Shown here piece after piece: positions 35,123 to 44,622 of a stretch of DNA of 64,000 bases; position 1 is the first letter of the stretch; each line of letters begins with the position of its first letter. A program made the translations under genes and the position numbers. The DNA is from an uncultured Eubacteriales bacterium (GTDB lineage: Bacteria; Bacillota; Clostridia; Oscillospirales; Acutalibacteraceae): the NCBI GenBank assembly GCA_934464615.1, contig CAKSKA010000003.1, positions 1 to 64,000 of the forward strand, in the 5' to 3' direction. The notes under the pieces were generated by a model. It searched no databases and was not told where the DNA came from. It worked only from the letters and a program-made list of their open reading frames with translations.

Positions 35123-36796
35123 TTAGAACAATCCTGTAATTTTGCCGTTTTCATCCACATCAATGTTTTCAGCCGCGGGATGTTTGGGCAGTCCGGGCAT
35201 GGTCATAATATCGCCCGTAAGCACAACTGTAAATCCTGCGCCTGCACTTATTTTTACATTGCGGACGGTAATTTTAAAACCGTCAGGCGCGCCGAGTTTT
35301 GTCGCGTCATCCGAAAAACTGTACTGCGTTTTTGCAATGCACACGGGGCATTTTTCAAATCCCAATCTGCGCAAATTTTCAATTTGTTTTGCCGCTTTTG
35401 CGGTTATAACAATTCCGTCGCCGCCGTATATCCTTTTAACAACGGCTTCTATTTTTTCCTCAATTGTAAGTTCATCGCCGTAAGCAAAATTAAAATCATT
35501 CTTTTCCTGCGTGCAAAGTCTTACAACTTCCCGTGCAAGATCCGTTCCGCCTTCTGCGCCGTCCGCCCATACTGTAGATAAAACCGTGTTTACACCGAGT
35601 TCGCGGCATTTTGCAATTATAAAATTAATTTCCGCATCTGTATCGGTCGGAAACCTGTTAACCGCAACCACGCAAGGCAAACCGTAAACATTTTTAATGT
35701 TGGAAACATGGCGCAATAAGTTGGGTATTCCCTTTTCAAGTGCCTCAATATTCTCTGCACCGAGTTCGCTATTTTTAAGTCCGCCGTGCATTTTAAGCGC
35801 ACGCACCGTGGCTACAACTACTGCCGCGTCGGGTTTAAGTCCTGCCATACGGCATTTAATATCCAAAAACTTTTCAGCGCCCAAATCCGCACCGAAGCCT
35901 GCCTCGGTAATAACATAATCCCCTGCTTTAAGTGCGGTTTCAGTTGCAATTACAGAATTGCATCCGTGGGCAATATTTGCAAACGGACCGCCGTGGACCA
36001 ATGCCGGCGTACCGTAAAGCGTTTGCACAAGATTCGGCTTTAACGCATCCTTAAGCAACGCTGTCATAGCGCCCTGTGCTTTAAGCTGCGCGCAGGTCAC
36101 AGGCTCGCCGTCCTCATTATAAGCAACAATTATTTTTGAAAGACGCTCTTTAAGGTCGGACAGGGAATCCGCCAAACACAGCACCGCCATAATTTCGGTG
36201 GCGACGGTTATATCGTAACCGTCCTCGCGCGGCATACCGTTAACACGTCCGCCCAGTCCGTCAACTATGTATCTCAGTTGCCTGTCGTTCATATCCACAC
36301 AACGTCTGTGTGTGATATTCCTTACATCAATCCTTAGTTCATTACCCTGATGAATGTGATTATCAAGCATTGCGGCCAAAAGGTTATTTGCAGCGCCTAT
36401 TGCATGGAAATCGCCCGTAAAGTGCAGATTAATATCTTCCATGGGAACAACCTGTGCATATCCGCCGCCGGCAGCACCGCCCTTAATGCCGAAAACAGGG
36501 CCGAGGGACGGCTCGCGCATTGCAATTATAGATTTTTCGCCTATCAGCCGCAATGCGTCGGCAAGACCTATTGTGGTGGTTGTTTTGCCTTCTCCCGCGG
36601 GTGTAGGCGTAATTGCCGTAACCAAAACCAACTTACCGTAATTGTTTTTGCAGTCCTTTAAAAACGACAAGTCAATCTTTGCCTTGTAGTTGCCGTACTG
36701 TTCCACATAATTCTCATCAATTCCGGCAGCTGCCGCAATATCCTTAATATTTTTCATTTTGCACTGCTGTGCAATCTCAATATCACTCAAATACAC
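35123..36796 (-). CDS. fhs: Formate--tetrahydrofolate ligase
   Basis: Converts formate, ATP and tetrahydrofolate to 10-formyl-tetrahydrofolate, the entry step of one-carbon metabolism. The 557 residues have the P-loop PAGEGKTTT near residue 65 and the expected family blocks (MREPSLGPVFGIKGGAAGGG). The start is GTG at 36796 with AAAGGGG upstream, giving YLSDIEIAQ. It overlaps the preceding VanZ-like gene by 14 bases, so translation is probably coupled. FolD in this window provides the companion cyclohydrolase/dehydrogenase. Other acetogenesis genes are not here, so its role may be purely purine and formylation supply. Confidence 0.97.
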   Translation of the reverse strand: MYLSDIEIAQQCKMKNIKDIAAAAGIDENYVEQYGNYKAKIDLSFLKDCKNNYGKLVLVTAITPTPAGEGKTTTTIGLADALRLIGEKSIIAMREPSLGPVFGIKGGAAGGGYAQVVPMEDINLHFTGDFHAIGAANNLLAAMLDNHIHQGNELRIDVRNITHRRCVDMNDRQLRYIVDGLGGRVNGMPREDGYDITVATEIMAVLCLADSLSDLKERLSKIIVAYNEDGEPVTCAQLKAQGAMTALLKDALKPNLVQTLYGTPALVHGGPFANIAHGCNSVIATETALKAGDYVITEAGFGADLGAEKFLDIKCRMAGLKPDAAVVVATVRALKMHGGLKNSELGAENIEALEKGIPNLLRHVSNIKNVYGLPCVVAVNRFPTDTDAEINFIIAKCRELGVNTVLSTVWADGAEGGTDLAREVVRLCTQEKNDFNFAYGDELTIEEKIEAVVKRIYGGDGIVITAKAAKQIENLRRLGFEKCPVCIAKTQYSFSDDATKLGAPDGFKITVRNVKISAGAGFTVVLTGDIMTMPGLPKHPAAENIDVDENGKITGLF

Positions 36797-37352
36797 GCGT
36801 TTTACCCCTTTGTTTATTTATGTTAACTACCGATTTTACGGCAATAGCAATTAATGCCCCTACCGCAAATCCTGCCATATCTATCCATACATCCTTAACC
36901 GAGGAGGTGCGATGGGAAAAAATCTGAATAGTTTCGTCGGTAAATGCCACAAAAAATCCTATGCTTAAAATGTTTTGCAGTTTATAAAGCGTAATTTTAC
37001 TGTTTACAAGCAGCAAAACGGTAAAAACACCCAAAACCGAAAACTCAATCACATGGGCAAATTTGCGCACCAAATCGGAAAGTTTTTCATTAGGGCGCTT
37101 GCCCGAATCGGATGACGGTGCACCCGAAACGCCTCCCGATGCAACTCCTGCTGACGCCGAAGAACTGCCGGAAGAACTTGTAAGGAGCGAATCGTTGTTT
37201 TTCTCGTCAACTATTTCCTGTATACGATAATATACCTTATCGCTGAAAAAGTAGGTATGGGCGGAATCAAGCGAAGAATTTAACCATATAAAAAGTATGT
37301 TTAAGCCGAATAAAACACAAATTATCTTTTTATATACTGTCGGTTTCTTCAT
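36783..37352 (-). CDS. VanZ-like membrane protein
   Basis: Membrane protein of 189 residues with a VanZ-like C-terminal domain: RKFAHVIEFSVLG, FTDETIQIF and SSVKDVWIDMAG are the family landmarks across four helices. An N-terminal helix is followed by a Ser/Ala/Gly-rich linker (about residues 58-82). Its function is unknown beyond a loose link of VanZ proteins to teicoplanin resistance and envelope traits; no van genes are near. It overlaps the hydrolase gene upstream by 23 bases and fhs downstream by 14 bases. Confidence 0.85.
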   Translation of the reverse strand: MKKPTVYKKIICVLFGLNILFIWLNSSLDSAHTYFFSDKVYYRIQEIVDEKNNDSLLTSSSGSSSASAGVASGGVSGAPSSDSGKRPNEKLSDLVRKFAHVIEFSVLGVFTVLLLVNSKITLYKLQNILSIGFFVAFTDETIQIFSHRTSSVKDVWIDMAGFAVGALIAIAVKSVVNINKQRGKTRVFE

Positions 37353-38394
37353 TGTTTCCGTTTATACTCCTTTGTTCTGACTCGTCTGCCGTTATTGCTT
37401 CCGGTGTCTTTTCCGGTACAACATTATCAAATTTGCGCCAGAAGTCCTTAACGGTTTCCTTATACTTTTCGGGTTCTGTATAAAGGCTCATTCCATGGTC
37501 CGCACCGGGAACTATAAGTAATGTTTTAGGCGCGGTGCAAGCCGCATAATTTCTGTATGTCATTTCAACCGGTACAAAATGGTCATCTGTTCCGTGTGCG
37601 AACAGAATAGGCACGGTGTTAATCTTTAAAGCATCCAAAGTTGAATATGATTCCGTACCGAGATTTATTTTTTGTTTGCACATTGCATCGGCAATCGCAC
37701 CGCGTATTCCGAATGAAATATGAAGATTTTTATTTGCAATATACTTCCATATTTCATAAGGCGACGTAAATCCGCAATCCGCCATAACACCGTGAACATT
37801 TTGCGGAAGTGACAGTCCCGTTGCCATAAGCACGGTGGTAGCGCCCATGGAAACGCCGGCAAGGTAAATAGGCAGGCTGTCGCCGAAACGGTTTATTGCC
37901 CACTGCACCCAATCGTAACAGTCGTATCTTTCGGTAAGACCGAAGCCCATATACTCTCCGCCGCTGTTATTTTGCCCACGTTGTTCAATATATATAACAT
38001 CGCAATTATTTTCATTCCAAAAATCCGCCGCCATACCGAAGTCCTTGTGCCATGATGACCGCCAACCGTGTACTGCAATTATAATTCTTTTCGGATCTTT
38101 GCACGGTATATAATGCCCTACAAGGCGTTCACCGTCGCGGGCATCCATATATACGGTTTCGTTTTCCGTGTTTTCAAGTTTTTCGGAACATTCTTCCAAA
38201 TACGTCATAAACTTTTCGTCAAACTGAGTACCGGAAATGTATTCCTCTGCCTTTTCCATAATCTTGGGGGTTTTTCTGTCCAAAGCCACGCTTACAAGAT
38301 ATTTTGTTGTAAAATAAGCCGAAGCCGATGCCGCTGCTGCCGCACCCAACGCAATTCCGGTAAGTTTGGCTAAATTTTTTGACCTTTTACTCAT
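37330..38394 (-). CDS. Alpha/beta hydrolase, membrane-anchored
   Basis: Serine hydrolase-fold protein of 354 residues. The N-terminus is a membrane helix (about residues 10-35). The fold then shows AVHGWRSSWH for the oxyanion region, the nucleophile elbow GVSMGA near residue 180, a candidate acid in the HGTDDHFVP loop, and a candidate catalytic His near GADHGMSL. The substrate is unknown; this type often hydrolyses esters or acyl groups near the membrane. Part of the relQ-hydrolase-VanZ-fhs run, 18 bases after relQ. Confidence 0.87.
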   Translation of the reverse strand: MSKRSKNLAKLTGIALGAAAAASASAYFTTKYLVSVALDRKTPKIMEKAEEYISGTQFDEKFMTYLEECSEKLENTENETVYMDARDGERLVGHYIPCKDPKRIIIAVHGWRSSWHKDFGMAADFWNENNCDVIYIEQRGQNNSGGEYMGFGLTERYDCYDWVQWAINRFGDSLPIYLAGVSMGATTVLMATGLSLPQNVHGVMADCGFTSPYEIWKYIANKNLHISFGIRGAIADAMCKQKINLGTESYSTLDALKINTVPILFAHGTDDHFVPVEMTYRNYAACTAPKTLLIVPGADHGMSLYTEPEKYKETVKDFWRKFDNVVPEKTPEAITADESEQRSINGNNEETDSI

Positions 38395-38412
38395 ACATAT
38401 GCCCTCCTTAAT

Positions 38413-39111
38413 TTAATCTATAGAAATATATTTTTCAACACTCTTATGTATTTTTTCCATACGCTTGTCAAGTCCGGCGCTTATTTCCGCGCACTTTTTT
38501 AATTCTTCCTCAACTTCACCAGTCAGCGCATAGTCCTTTTTATATTTGATTTTATGTTCAAGCGTTGCCCACCAATCCATTGAAATTGTACGGAACTGCA
38601 CTTCCACTTTCATAAACTTTTTTTCGTCATGCAAAAATATCGGAATTTCAACAATAAGGTGCAAACTTCTGTAGCCTGTTGCCTTAGGCTCCTTTATATA
38701 GTCCTTTTCGGCAATCAGTTTTATGTCGTCCTGCTTTAAAAGCGCGTCTGCCAACATATAAATATCCGACGGGAATGTGCAAACTATTCGCACACCGGCA
38801 ATATCATAAATATTTTCCTCAATACTTTGCGGAGATATACTTATGTTTTTTCTTTTGCACTTTTCCAAAATGCTTTCCGCCGATTTAAGTCTGGTTTTTA
38901 TGCTTTCAATGGGATTTCGGTCATACTGCAGCGACAGTTCTTCGTTAAGCACATTAAATTTTGTGCTTACCTCCATCATTGCACATCTGTAATATGCCAT
39001 TAATTCCCTGTACGGATGTGTGTATTTTTCGGCGAATTCCTTAACTTCAACCTTTGATACCTGTGATAAAATAAGCTGTTCAATTACATCAAATCTATCT
39101 GCCAAAGCCAT
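38413..39111 (-). CDS. relQ: Small alarmone synthetase, RelQ/YjbM-like
   Basis: Synthetase-only (p)ppGpp enzyme that transfers pyrophosphate from ATP to GDP or GTP. At 232 residues it has only the RelA/SpoT synthetase domain and no hydrolase, TGS or ACT domain. Key blocks are DIAGVRIVCTF, KATGYRSLHL and VEVQFRTISMDWWATLEHK. AAGGAATGG lies ahead of the ATG. It has its own consensus promoter and heads a run ending with fhs. The RelQ versus RelP distinction is by length and order only. Confidence 0.87.
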   Translation of the reverse strand: MALADRFDVIEQLILSQVSKVEVKEFAEKYTHPYRELMAYYRCAMMEVSTKFNVLNEELSLQYDRNPIESIKTRLKSAESILEKCKRKNISISPQSIEENIYDIAGVRIVCTFPSDIYMLADALLKQDDIKLIAEKDYIKEPKATGYRSLHLIVEIPIFLHDEKKFMKVEVQFRTISMDWWATLEHKIKYKKDYALTGEVEEELKKCAEISAGLDKRMEKIHKSVEKYISID

Positions 39112-39176
39112 TAAAATATACCATTCCTTATTAAATATTACGTATTTATAAAGATAAAACGTATTATATTTGTTTA

Positions 39177-39205
39177 ATTATACTATATACGGCAAAAAAA
39201 GGCAA
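39177..39205 (-). promoter_or_regulatory. Promoter of the relQ-hydrolase-vanZ-fhs run
   Basis: TTGCCT (39200-39205), a 17-base spacer and a perfect TATAAT (39177-39182) on the minus strand. Confidence 0.72.
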
Positions 39206-39221
39206 TATATATCGGCATATA

Positions 39222-39255
39222 AAAATCGGGTTTACCAAACAGCAAACCCGATTTT
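39222..39255 (-). terminator. Terminator after the heptad-repeat secreted protein gene
   Basis: A 12-base inverted repeat (39222-39233 with 39244-39255) with a 10-base loop, followed on the minus strand by a T-rich end. It lies 14 bases after the stop of the secreted protein and directly before the relQ promoter. Confidence 0.85.
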
Positions 39256-39269
39256 ATATTTAACTTAAT

Positions 39270-41222
39270 TTATTTTATTGCATCGGTGCGGTAAATAAAT
39301 TTAACTTTGCCTTCCATATCGTCGGAAATACCGGAGAATGACTTATAGTCCTTTGAAACGTCAACCGTTGCCTTAAGCCTTGTCAATGCATCTGCGGCAT
39401 TTTCTTCTATTGCCGATTTAATCTTTTCAATTCCCTTTGTGTTAAATTCATTCAAACCGTCGCTGAGTTGTTTTGAGCCGTCTTTTAATTTTCCGACACC
39501 GTCGGTAAGCAGCGGCAGCGACGCTTTAATTTGTGCTGCGCCGTCCGCAGCATCCTGTACGCCTTGGGTGTACTTTTTAAGACCGGTGTAAAACTCGCTG
39601 TAACTGTTAAGTCCGTCAAGCGCCGATTTAATTTCCTGCTTTGCCATAGCTATACAGAAACCGTCAACCTGCTGCTGTGCGGCGGCAGTTGAAGCGGTTG
39701 CCGCATAATTTGCATACAACTGCGCGTTTTGTGCAATTGCTTTTGCACTGTCCAGCGCTGCCGCGGGATCTGCCGGATTAATGCTGACGGCAACAGCCGT
39801 AAGCCTTTCCGCAACTGCGGCCGGCTGACCGGCGGAAATCAGTGCATTCTTAAGTCCGTCATACTGCGCTCCGGCTGCGGGTGCAGACTGATAAGTTGCG
39901 GCATCTGTCAGTATTTTTGTAATTTCGGCAGTCGCCTGTTCCTGAGTCTTTCCCTGCTGCGTCATAAATACATACAACATATATTTAACCGTCGGGTACT
40001 GTGCAGACGGTACAGATGTCAGTTTACTTTCTATTGCAGCATTGGCAGCGTTTTTAAGCTGATTTTGCTGTTCTGTCGTAGGCGAAGTAATCAAACTTCC
40101 CAAAACGGTTTTGTAATTTGCAACAGTTAAATCATCAATTGTTATGCCTTTTGCTTTAACCGTGCTTTGCGCTGTTGTCAGCAATGTGTTAAACACTTCA
40201 AGCGCTCCGCCGTTAAGCGCATCGTTTTCAGCCGATAAAGCGTCAAGTCCGAGGGACAGTTTATTAACACCGTCTACCAAAGCCTGTGATTTATCAAGCA
40301 ACTGGCAAACGCCGCCGTAGAGCGAATCCGAGCCGCTCAGCAATTTATCAAATCCTTCGGTAAGTTCGTTAAGTTGGCTTTTAATATCGGTAATACTGTT
40401 GAATTTCGAAGTATCTATTTCACTGAATACGGAATTTGTTGCAAGCGTAACTGTGTTTTCCATTGAGAAGTTGACAGCGTCTGCCGTAATTTCCACATAA
40501 TCGGGAATTTCAACTTTATCCCTGCTTAAATTAAGGTTCTGCTGCATGCCCGGGAGCGCCACACCTATAACGGCGGTTCTGTCGCCGTCGTTAATAAGTT
40601 TGCCGTTTGTAACGGTCACGTTTTTAACTGTATCGTTATCAAGCATTACACCTGTAAGCATTACAAAAGGAACATAAATTTTTTCTGTCTTGCCGTCTAT
40701 CTCAACGTTTTCGTACTGATTGTTGACATAGTCGAATCTTATGCTTACTTTGCCGCTTTTACCCTTTATTTCATCTGGCGTTACGGTTTTTCCGTCAAGT
40801 TTATAGGTAACGCTTAATTTTACGGGAAGGGCTTTGTTTATATCGCCGCGGTAATAAATATCGTTACCTGCGGCGTCCCATACACGCATATTGTCGGCGT
40901 TCATGGTATAACTTTCGTCACCCTTCAGGTTTTCGGGGTTTTCAAGTCCCGAGTTGTCCGTAATTTTATCGGAGCCTAAAGAGTTTTTTATCCAATCGCT
41001 TACAATTACCCTTTCAACGCTTCCGTCCGCACCGGCAAGTACATATACTGTTTCGTCTTTGCTGTTAGCGTCAGCCGTAACGTCGGCGGCGGAATCCGTC
41101 GTTTCCTCCGTTTTACTTTTTACCTTTGTACTTTCGGCTGCAAGTGCGGTACCGCCTACTATGCAAACCGATAAAAGACTGCATACGGCAATCTCTATAC
41201 CTTTTTTCAAACGATTATTCAT
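39270..41222 (-). CDS. Secreted protein with x-x-x-Leu-x-x-Gly heptad repeats
   Basis: Exported protein of 650 residues. The signal peptide (about residues 1-28, ending in ALAA) is followed by a beta-rich part with IRFDYVNNQYENV and VMLTGVMLDN. A long helical part then carries Leu/Gly heptads such as LTDGVGKLKDGSKQLSDG and LVDGVNKLSLGLDAL. This repeat type (TIGR03057) is typical of YhgE/Pip-like proteins, and it sits directly after an MMPL exporter. A periplasmic-like or surface partner of that exporter is the likely role. GGAGG precedes the ATG. No C-terminal anchor is visible, so attachment is uncertain. Confidence 0.82.
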   Translation of the reverse strand: MNNRLKKGIEIAVCSLLSVCIVGGTALAAESTKVKSKTEETTDSAADVTADANSKDETVYVLAGADGSVERVIVSDWIKNSLGSDKITDNSGLENPENLKGDESYTMNADNMRVWDAAGNDIYYRGDINKALPVKLSVTYKLDGKTVTPDEIKGKSGKVSIRFDYVNNQYENVEIDGKTEKIYVPFVMLTGVMLDNDTVKNVTVTNGKLINDGDRTAVIGVALPGMQQNLNLSRDKVEIPDYVEITADAVNFSMENTVTLATNSVFSEIDTSKFNSITDIKSQLNELTEGFDKLLSGSDSLYGGVCQLLDKSQALVDGVNKLSLGLDALSAENDALNGGALEVFNTLLTTAQSTVKAKGITIDDLTVANYKTVLGSLITSPTTEQQNQLKNAANAAIESKLTSVPSAQYPTVKYMLYVFMTQQGKTQEQATAEITKILTDAATYQSAPAAGAQYDGLKNALISAGQPAAVAERLTAVAVSINPADPAAALDSAKAIAQNAQLYANYAATASTAAAQQQVDGFCIAMAKQEIKSALDGLNSYSEFYTGLKKYTQGVQDAADGAAQIKASLPLLTDGVGKLKDGSKQLSDGLNEFNTKGIEKIKSAIEENAADALTRLKATVDVSKDYKSFSGISDDMEGKVKFIYRTDAIK

Positions 41223-41237
41223 AAAAATATGCCTCCA

Positions 41238-43307
41238 TTAGTCAACTTTTTTCATACCGAATGTTGTTTTGCGTATAAGCGGATCAAACAGCATTAACAA
41301 TGCCGGCAATATAAGTATTACGCACAGCATACTTATAATTGCGCCGCGCGCCATAAGCATACACATAGAACTTATTATGTCTATATCCGAATATACCGCC
41401 ACGCCGAATGTTGCGGCAAAAAGTCCCATACCGCTTACTATTATTGACGGTACAGACGCTGCAAGCGAGGTCACAACCGAATCGTACTTACCGGCTCCCG
41501 CTACCCTTTCGGCCTTGTAACGTGTTGTCATAAGTATTGCATAGTCAACCGTTGCACCGAGTTGAATTGTGCTTATGCAAATAGGAGCTATAAACGGAAG
41601 CTGATCGCCGAGATAATGTGGAAGTCCGAGGTTTATGAATATCGCAAGTTCTATTACCGATATTAAAATAAACGGTAAAGAGGCGCTCTTTTCAACAAAG
41701 GCGATAATTACAAATATTGCAATTATGGACACTGCGTTTACAACCTTAAAATCGTGGTCGGTGGTTTCTATCATATCTTTCATACACGGTGCTTCGCCTA
41801 TAAGCATACCGGTGCTGTCATACTTTTTAAGTATTGCGTTAAGGTTGCTTACCTGCTCGTTTACCGCATCACTTGCCACTTTATATTCGGAATTTATAAG
41901 CAGCAGTTCCCATTTATCGCTCTTCAAAATTTCCTTAATACTGTCCGGAACTATCTCCATAGGAACTCTTGAACCTATTACACTTTCAAGTCCCAACACA
42001 TATTTTACGCCGTCAACCTTTTCCATTTCGTCAATCATTTTACGCGTTTTGGTGGTCGGCAAATCCGCATTTACAAGTACCATATGTGTTGACGCAATAT
42101 CAAATTCTTCCGATAATTTCGAGTTTGCAATAACGTAATCTATATCTTCAGGCAGGCACTGCCCCATATCGTAATAAACTTCCTTGTTTGTCTTGCTGTA
42201 CCCGTAATATGCCGGAGCCACAAGCAAAACAAATATTATAAGGAACACCGGAAATACGCGAACTGTTTTTTTATGTAACCGTGTCATATCCGGTATAAGC
42301 GATTTATGTTTTGTCTTTTGCAGGGGCTTATCAAGCAAAAGTATAAGCGACGGCAGTACGGTAACGCAGCCAATAACGCCGAGTATTACGCCTTTTGCCA
42401 TAACAAGACCTAAATCGCGGCCGAGCGTAAACGACATAAAGCACAAAGCTATAAATCCGGCTATTGTAGTAAGTGAACTGCCGACAACCGATGTAAGTGT
42501 TTTTGAGATTGCCACCGTCATTGCCGAATACTTATCGGGCGCGGTGGTACGTTCTTCGTTATAACTGTGCCACAAAAAGATGGAATAATCCATAGTAACA
42601 GCCAACTGCAATACCGCAGATAATGCTTTTGTTATGTAGGATATTTCACCGAAAAAGTAATTTGTGCCGAGGTTTAAAAGTATCATCATACCGATACTTA
42701 AGAGGAACACAAACGGTATAATCCAGTTATCAAGCAGCAATACCATTGCAACGCACGCACATACAACCGCCAGACATACATATATCGGTTCTTCTTTTTC
42801 GCACAGGTCTTTAAGGTCGGTTACCAATGCCGACATACCGGCTACAAAGCACTGTTTTCCGAGTGTGCTTCTGACCTGCCGAATAGCGTCGATAGTTACA
42901 TCGGCAGAAGTGGCGCTGTCAAAAAATATTGCCATAAGCGTTGCGTTCTCGCTGTTGAATTCATCGTATATCTTTTGCGGTATCATCTCAACAGGGATTG
43001 ATAGGTTTGTTAAATCGCTGTAGCAAAGTACCGTTTCAACATGTTCAATATTTTTAACCTTTTCGGCAAGTTTTGCGGTTTCCTTCTCGCTCATATCCTC
43101 AACAACAACGAAAGAAAACGCGCCTTTGCCGAAATCCTCAAGTAATTCGTTTTGACCTATAACCGTATCCATATCGTCAGGCAGATATGTCAGCATATCA
43201 TAGTTAATACGCGTGTTTACCATGCCGAACACTGCGGGTATCATAAGCAGTACAGATACAATTAAAATCACAATTCGGTTTTTTACAACCGCCGACGCAA
43301 ATCGCAC
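41238..43307 (-). CDS. MMPL family RND-type exporter
   Basis: Membrane exporter of 689 residues from the MMPL branch of the RND superfamily, which moves lipids or hydrophobic compounds with proton coupling. Two similar halves each have a first helix, a large extracellular loop and a bundle of five helices. The conserved second-helix motifs TMDYSIFLWHSYNEER and TVDYAILMTTRYKAER carry the paired Asp-Tyr. It overlaps nothing but lies 2 bases after the DUF308 gene, so the two are cotranscribed. The heptad-repeat protein follows after 15 bases. Substrate unknown. Confidence 0.9.
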   Translation of the reverse strand: MRFASAVVKNRIVILIVSVLLMIPAVFGMVNTRINYDMLTYLPDDMDTVIGQNELLEDFGKGAFSFVVVEDMSEKETAKLAEKVKNIEHVETVLCYSDLTNLSIPVEMIPQKIYDEFNSENATLMAIFFDSATSADVTIDAIRQVRSTLGKQCFVAGMSALVTDLKDLCEKEEPIYVCLAVVCACVAMVLLLDNWIIPFVFLLSIGMMILLNLGTNYFFGEISYITKALSAVLQLAVTMDYSIFLWHSYNEERTTAPDKYSAMTVAISKTLTSVVGSSLTTIAGFIALCFMSFTLGRDLGLVMAKGVILGVIGCVTVLPSLILLLDKPLQKTKHKSLIPDMTRLHKKTVRVFPVFLIIFVLLVAPAYYGYSKTNKEVYYDMGQCLPEDIDYVIANSKLSEEFDIASTHMVLVNADLPTTKTRKMIDEMEKVDGVKYVLGLESVIGSRVPMEIVPDSIKEILKSDKWELLLINSEYKVASDAVNEQVSNLNAILKKYDSTGMLIGEAPCMKDMIETTDHDFKVVNAVSIIAIFVIIAFVEKSASLPFILISVIELAIFINLGLPHYLGDQLPFIAPICISTIQLGATVDYAILMTTRYKAERVAGAGKYDSVVTSLAASVPSIIVSGMGLFAATFGVAVYSDIDIISSMCMLMARGAIISMLCVILILPALLMLFDPLIRKTTFGMKKVD

Positions 43308-43309
43308 TG

Positions 43310-43903
43310 TTATTCCTCCCCGTCTTTATATTCAATTTCAATAACTTCGGGGTTACTGCTTTTAATTATTTTCACCGCAGTTACAACTGTGCAAAGACTT
43401 AAAAGACCGTCAGCCAAAAGTGAAATTCCGAACAGTGTCATAAACACTCTTGTAGAACTTGCGGGGAACAGCATAAGCAATACGCCGAACACTGCCGTAA
43501 CAATAGCAAGCAACAATACCGCCCACCATTGCTTTATACCGAACTTACGGGAATCGGATGAAATCTGCAGTTTAAGCAAACCGTCCACCAACACCGCTAT
43601 ACCTGTGGCTATGCATATGATATACATTAAAGAACGGTAATTGAATATTACTACCGCGCCTAAGATAATAAGCAAAAGCCCGTATGCAAAATCATACTGA
43701 AAAGCAAGGCGGTAAAGGTCTTTTGAAAAATAGCCTATAATCTTTACTATGCCGAACACAATTAATGTCGCACCCATAACCGTGCCTATAACATCAAGCG
43801 AAATGTCCGGTTTTACAATAATTGTTATGCCCAATACGCACAGCAAAACCGACAGAATTATATATCCTATTTTTGCTGTTTTGAGCTTTGTGACAGAACT
43901 CAT
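43310..43903 (-). CDS. DUF308 (HdeD-like) membrane protein
   Basis: Small integral membrane protein of 197 residues with six predicted helices and two repeats, typical of the DUF308/HdeD family. Family landmarks are YIILSVLLCVLGI, YGLLLIILGAVVI and LLMLFPASSTRVF. HdeD is linked to acid tolerance in enterobacteria; here the role is unknown. It is the first gene of the DUF308-MMPL-heptad protein operon and has a palindrome overlapping its promoter. Confidence 0.85.
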   Translation of the reverse strand: MSSVTKLKTAKIGYIILSVLLCVLGITIIVKPDISLDVIGTVMGATLIVFGIVKIIGYFSKDLYRLAFQYDFAYGLLLIILGAVVIFNYRSLMYIICIATGIAVLVDGLLKLQISSDSRKFGIKQWWAVLLLAIVTAVFGVLLMLFPASSTRVFMTLFGISLLADGLLSLCTVVTAVKIIKSSNPEVIEIEYKDGEE

Positions 43904-43934
43904 ATTTCTGCCTCCTTTTGTATTTTATAGTATT

Positions 43935-43965
43935 ATTATATTCCCTATTTTCGCCGTTTAAACGG
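43935..43965 (-). promoter_or_regulatory. Promoter with candidate TetR operator
   Basis: A perfect TATAAT (43935-43940) lies ahead of the DUF308-MMPL operon on the minus strand. A perfect 12-bp palindrome CCGTTTAAACGG (43954-43965) covers the -35 position 17 bases upstream. The next gene upstream encodes a TetR regulator, so the palindrome is a good candidate operator. Confidence 0.65.
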
Positions 43966-44012
43966 ACAAAGGCAAAGCAATGTACTAAAATCAGACATTG
44001 CTTTGCCTTTGT
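43966..44012. repeat. 18-bp inverted repeat between tetR-type and DUF308 genes
   Basis: Perfect 18-base arms (43966-43983 and 43995-44012) enclosing an 11-base loop, in the gap between the TetR gene and the operon it probably controls. The minus-strand sequence after it has no T-run, so it is not a normal terminator. It might end the TetR transcript inefficiently or be a regulator site. Confidence 0.7.
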
Positions 44013-44041
44013 TGACTTTTTATGCAAATTTTAATTTTTGT

Positions 44042-44599
44042 CTAAATCTGTTCGCAGCGGCGTATCATTTCTTCTGCCATACCGTTTCTAAGTTCCATAA
44101 TCCTATGTAGGTTTTGCATTATATCGTCATCCATACCCGAGCACATCCACTCAATTATTATGCCGAAACATTCACTTTTATAATACCGTATTATAAGTGC
44201 CTTATCACTGTCGCTGATTTTTGCATCGCCGAATAATTTATTTATGTAAGTACCCAAAACGTGTTCGCATACCTGCAGCAAATACTGCTCAAAAATATCC
44301 CTGTTGACAGAATTGAAAATGTGCAGCGCCGCTTTCTTGTTTTCAAGCGCAAATTTTAAAGCGACTTCAAGGCACTGCTCCATAGAATCAACATCGGGAT
44401 ACTCGTCAATTACCTCATCGGCAAGTTCGGTTACGATTTCTTTAAGCAGTGTCGGCAAATCTTCATAATGGTAATAAAACGTATTGCGGTTTATGCCGCA
44501 ATCCTCAACAATATCTTTAACCGTAATTTGAGAAAGCGGACGCATATTAAGCAATTTTATAAATGATTGTTTAATGGCTTTTTTTGTAAAGTTCGGCAT
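44042..44599 (-). CDS. TetR family transcriptional regulator
   Basis: DNA-binding repressor of 185 residues. The N-terminal helix-turn-helix covers roughly residues 20-45 (ITVKDIVEDCGINRNTFYYHYED), and the C-terminal ligand-binding part is DhaS-like (TetR_C). It lies 23 bases after the lactonase gene and 138 bases before the DUF308-MMPL operon in the same direction. The candidate operator at the MMPL promoter points to local control of an exporter, but the inducer is unknown. Confidence 0.9.
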   Translation of the reverse strand: MPNFTKKAIKQSFIKLLNMRPLSQITVKDIVEDCGINRNTFYYHYEDLPTLLKEIVTELADEVIDEYPDVDSMEQCLEVALKFALENKKAALHIFNSVNRDIFEQYLLQVCEHVLGTYINKLFGDAKISDSDKALIIRYYKSECFGIIIEWMCSGMDDDIMQNLHRIMELRNGMAEEMIRRCEQI

Positions 44600-44622
44600 A
44601 TGTAACCTCCGTTTTTAAAATT

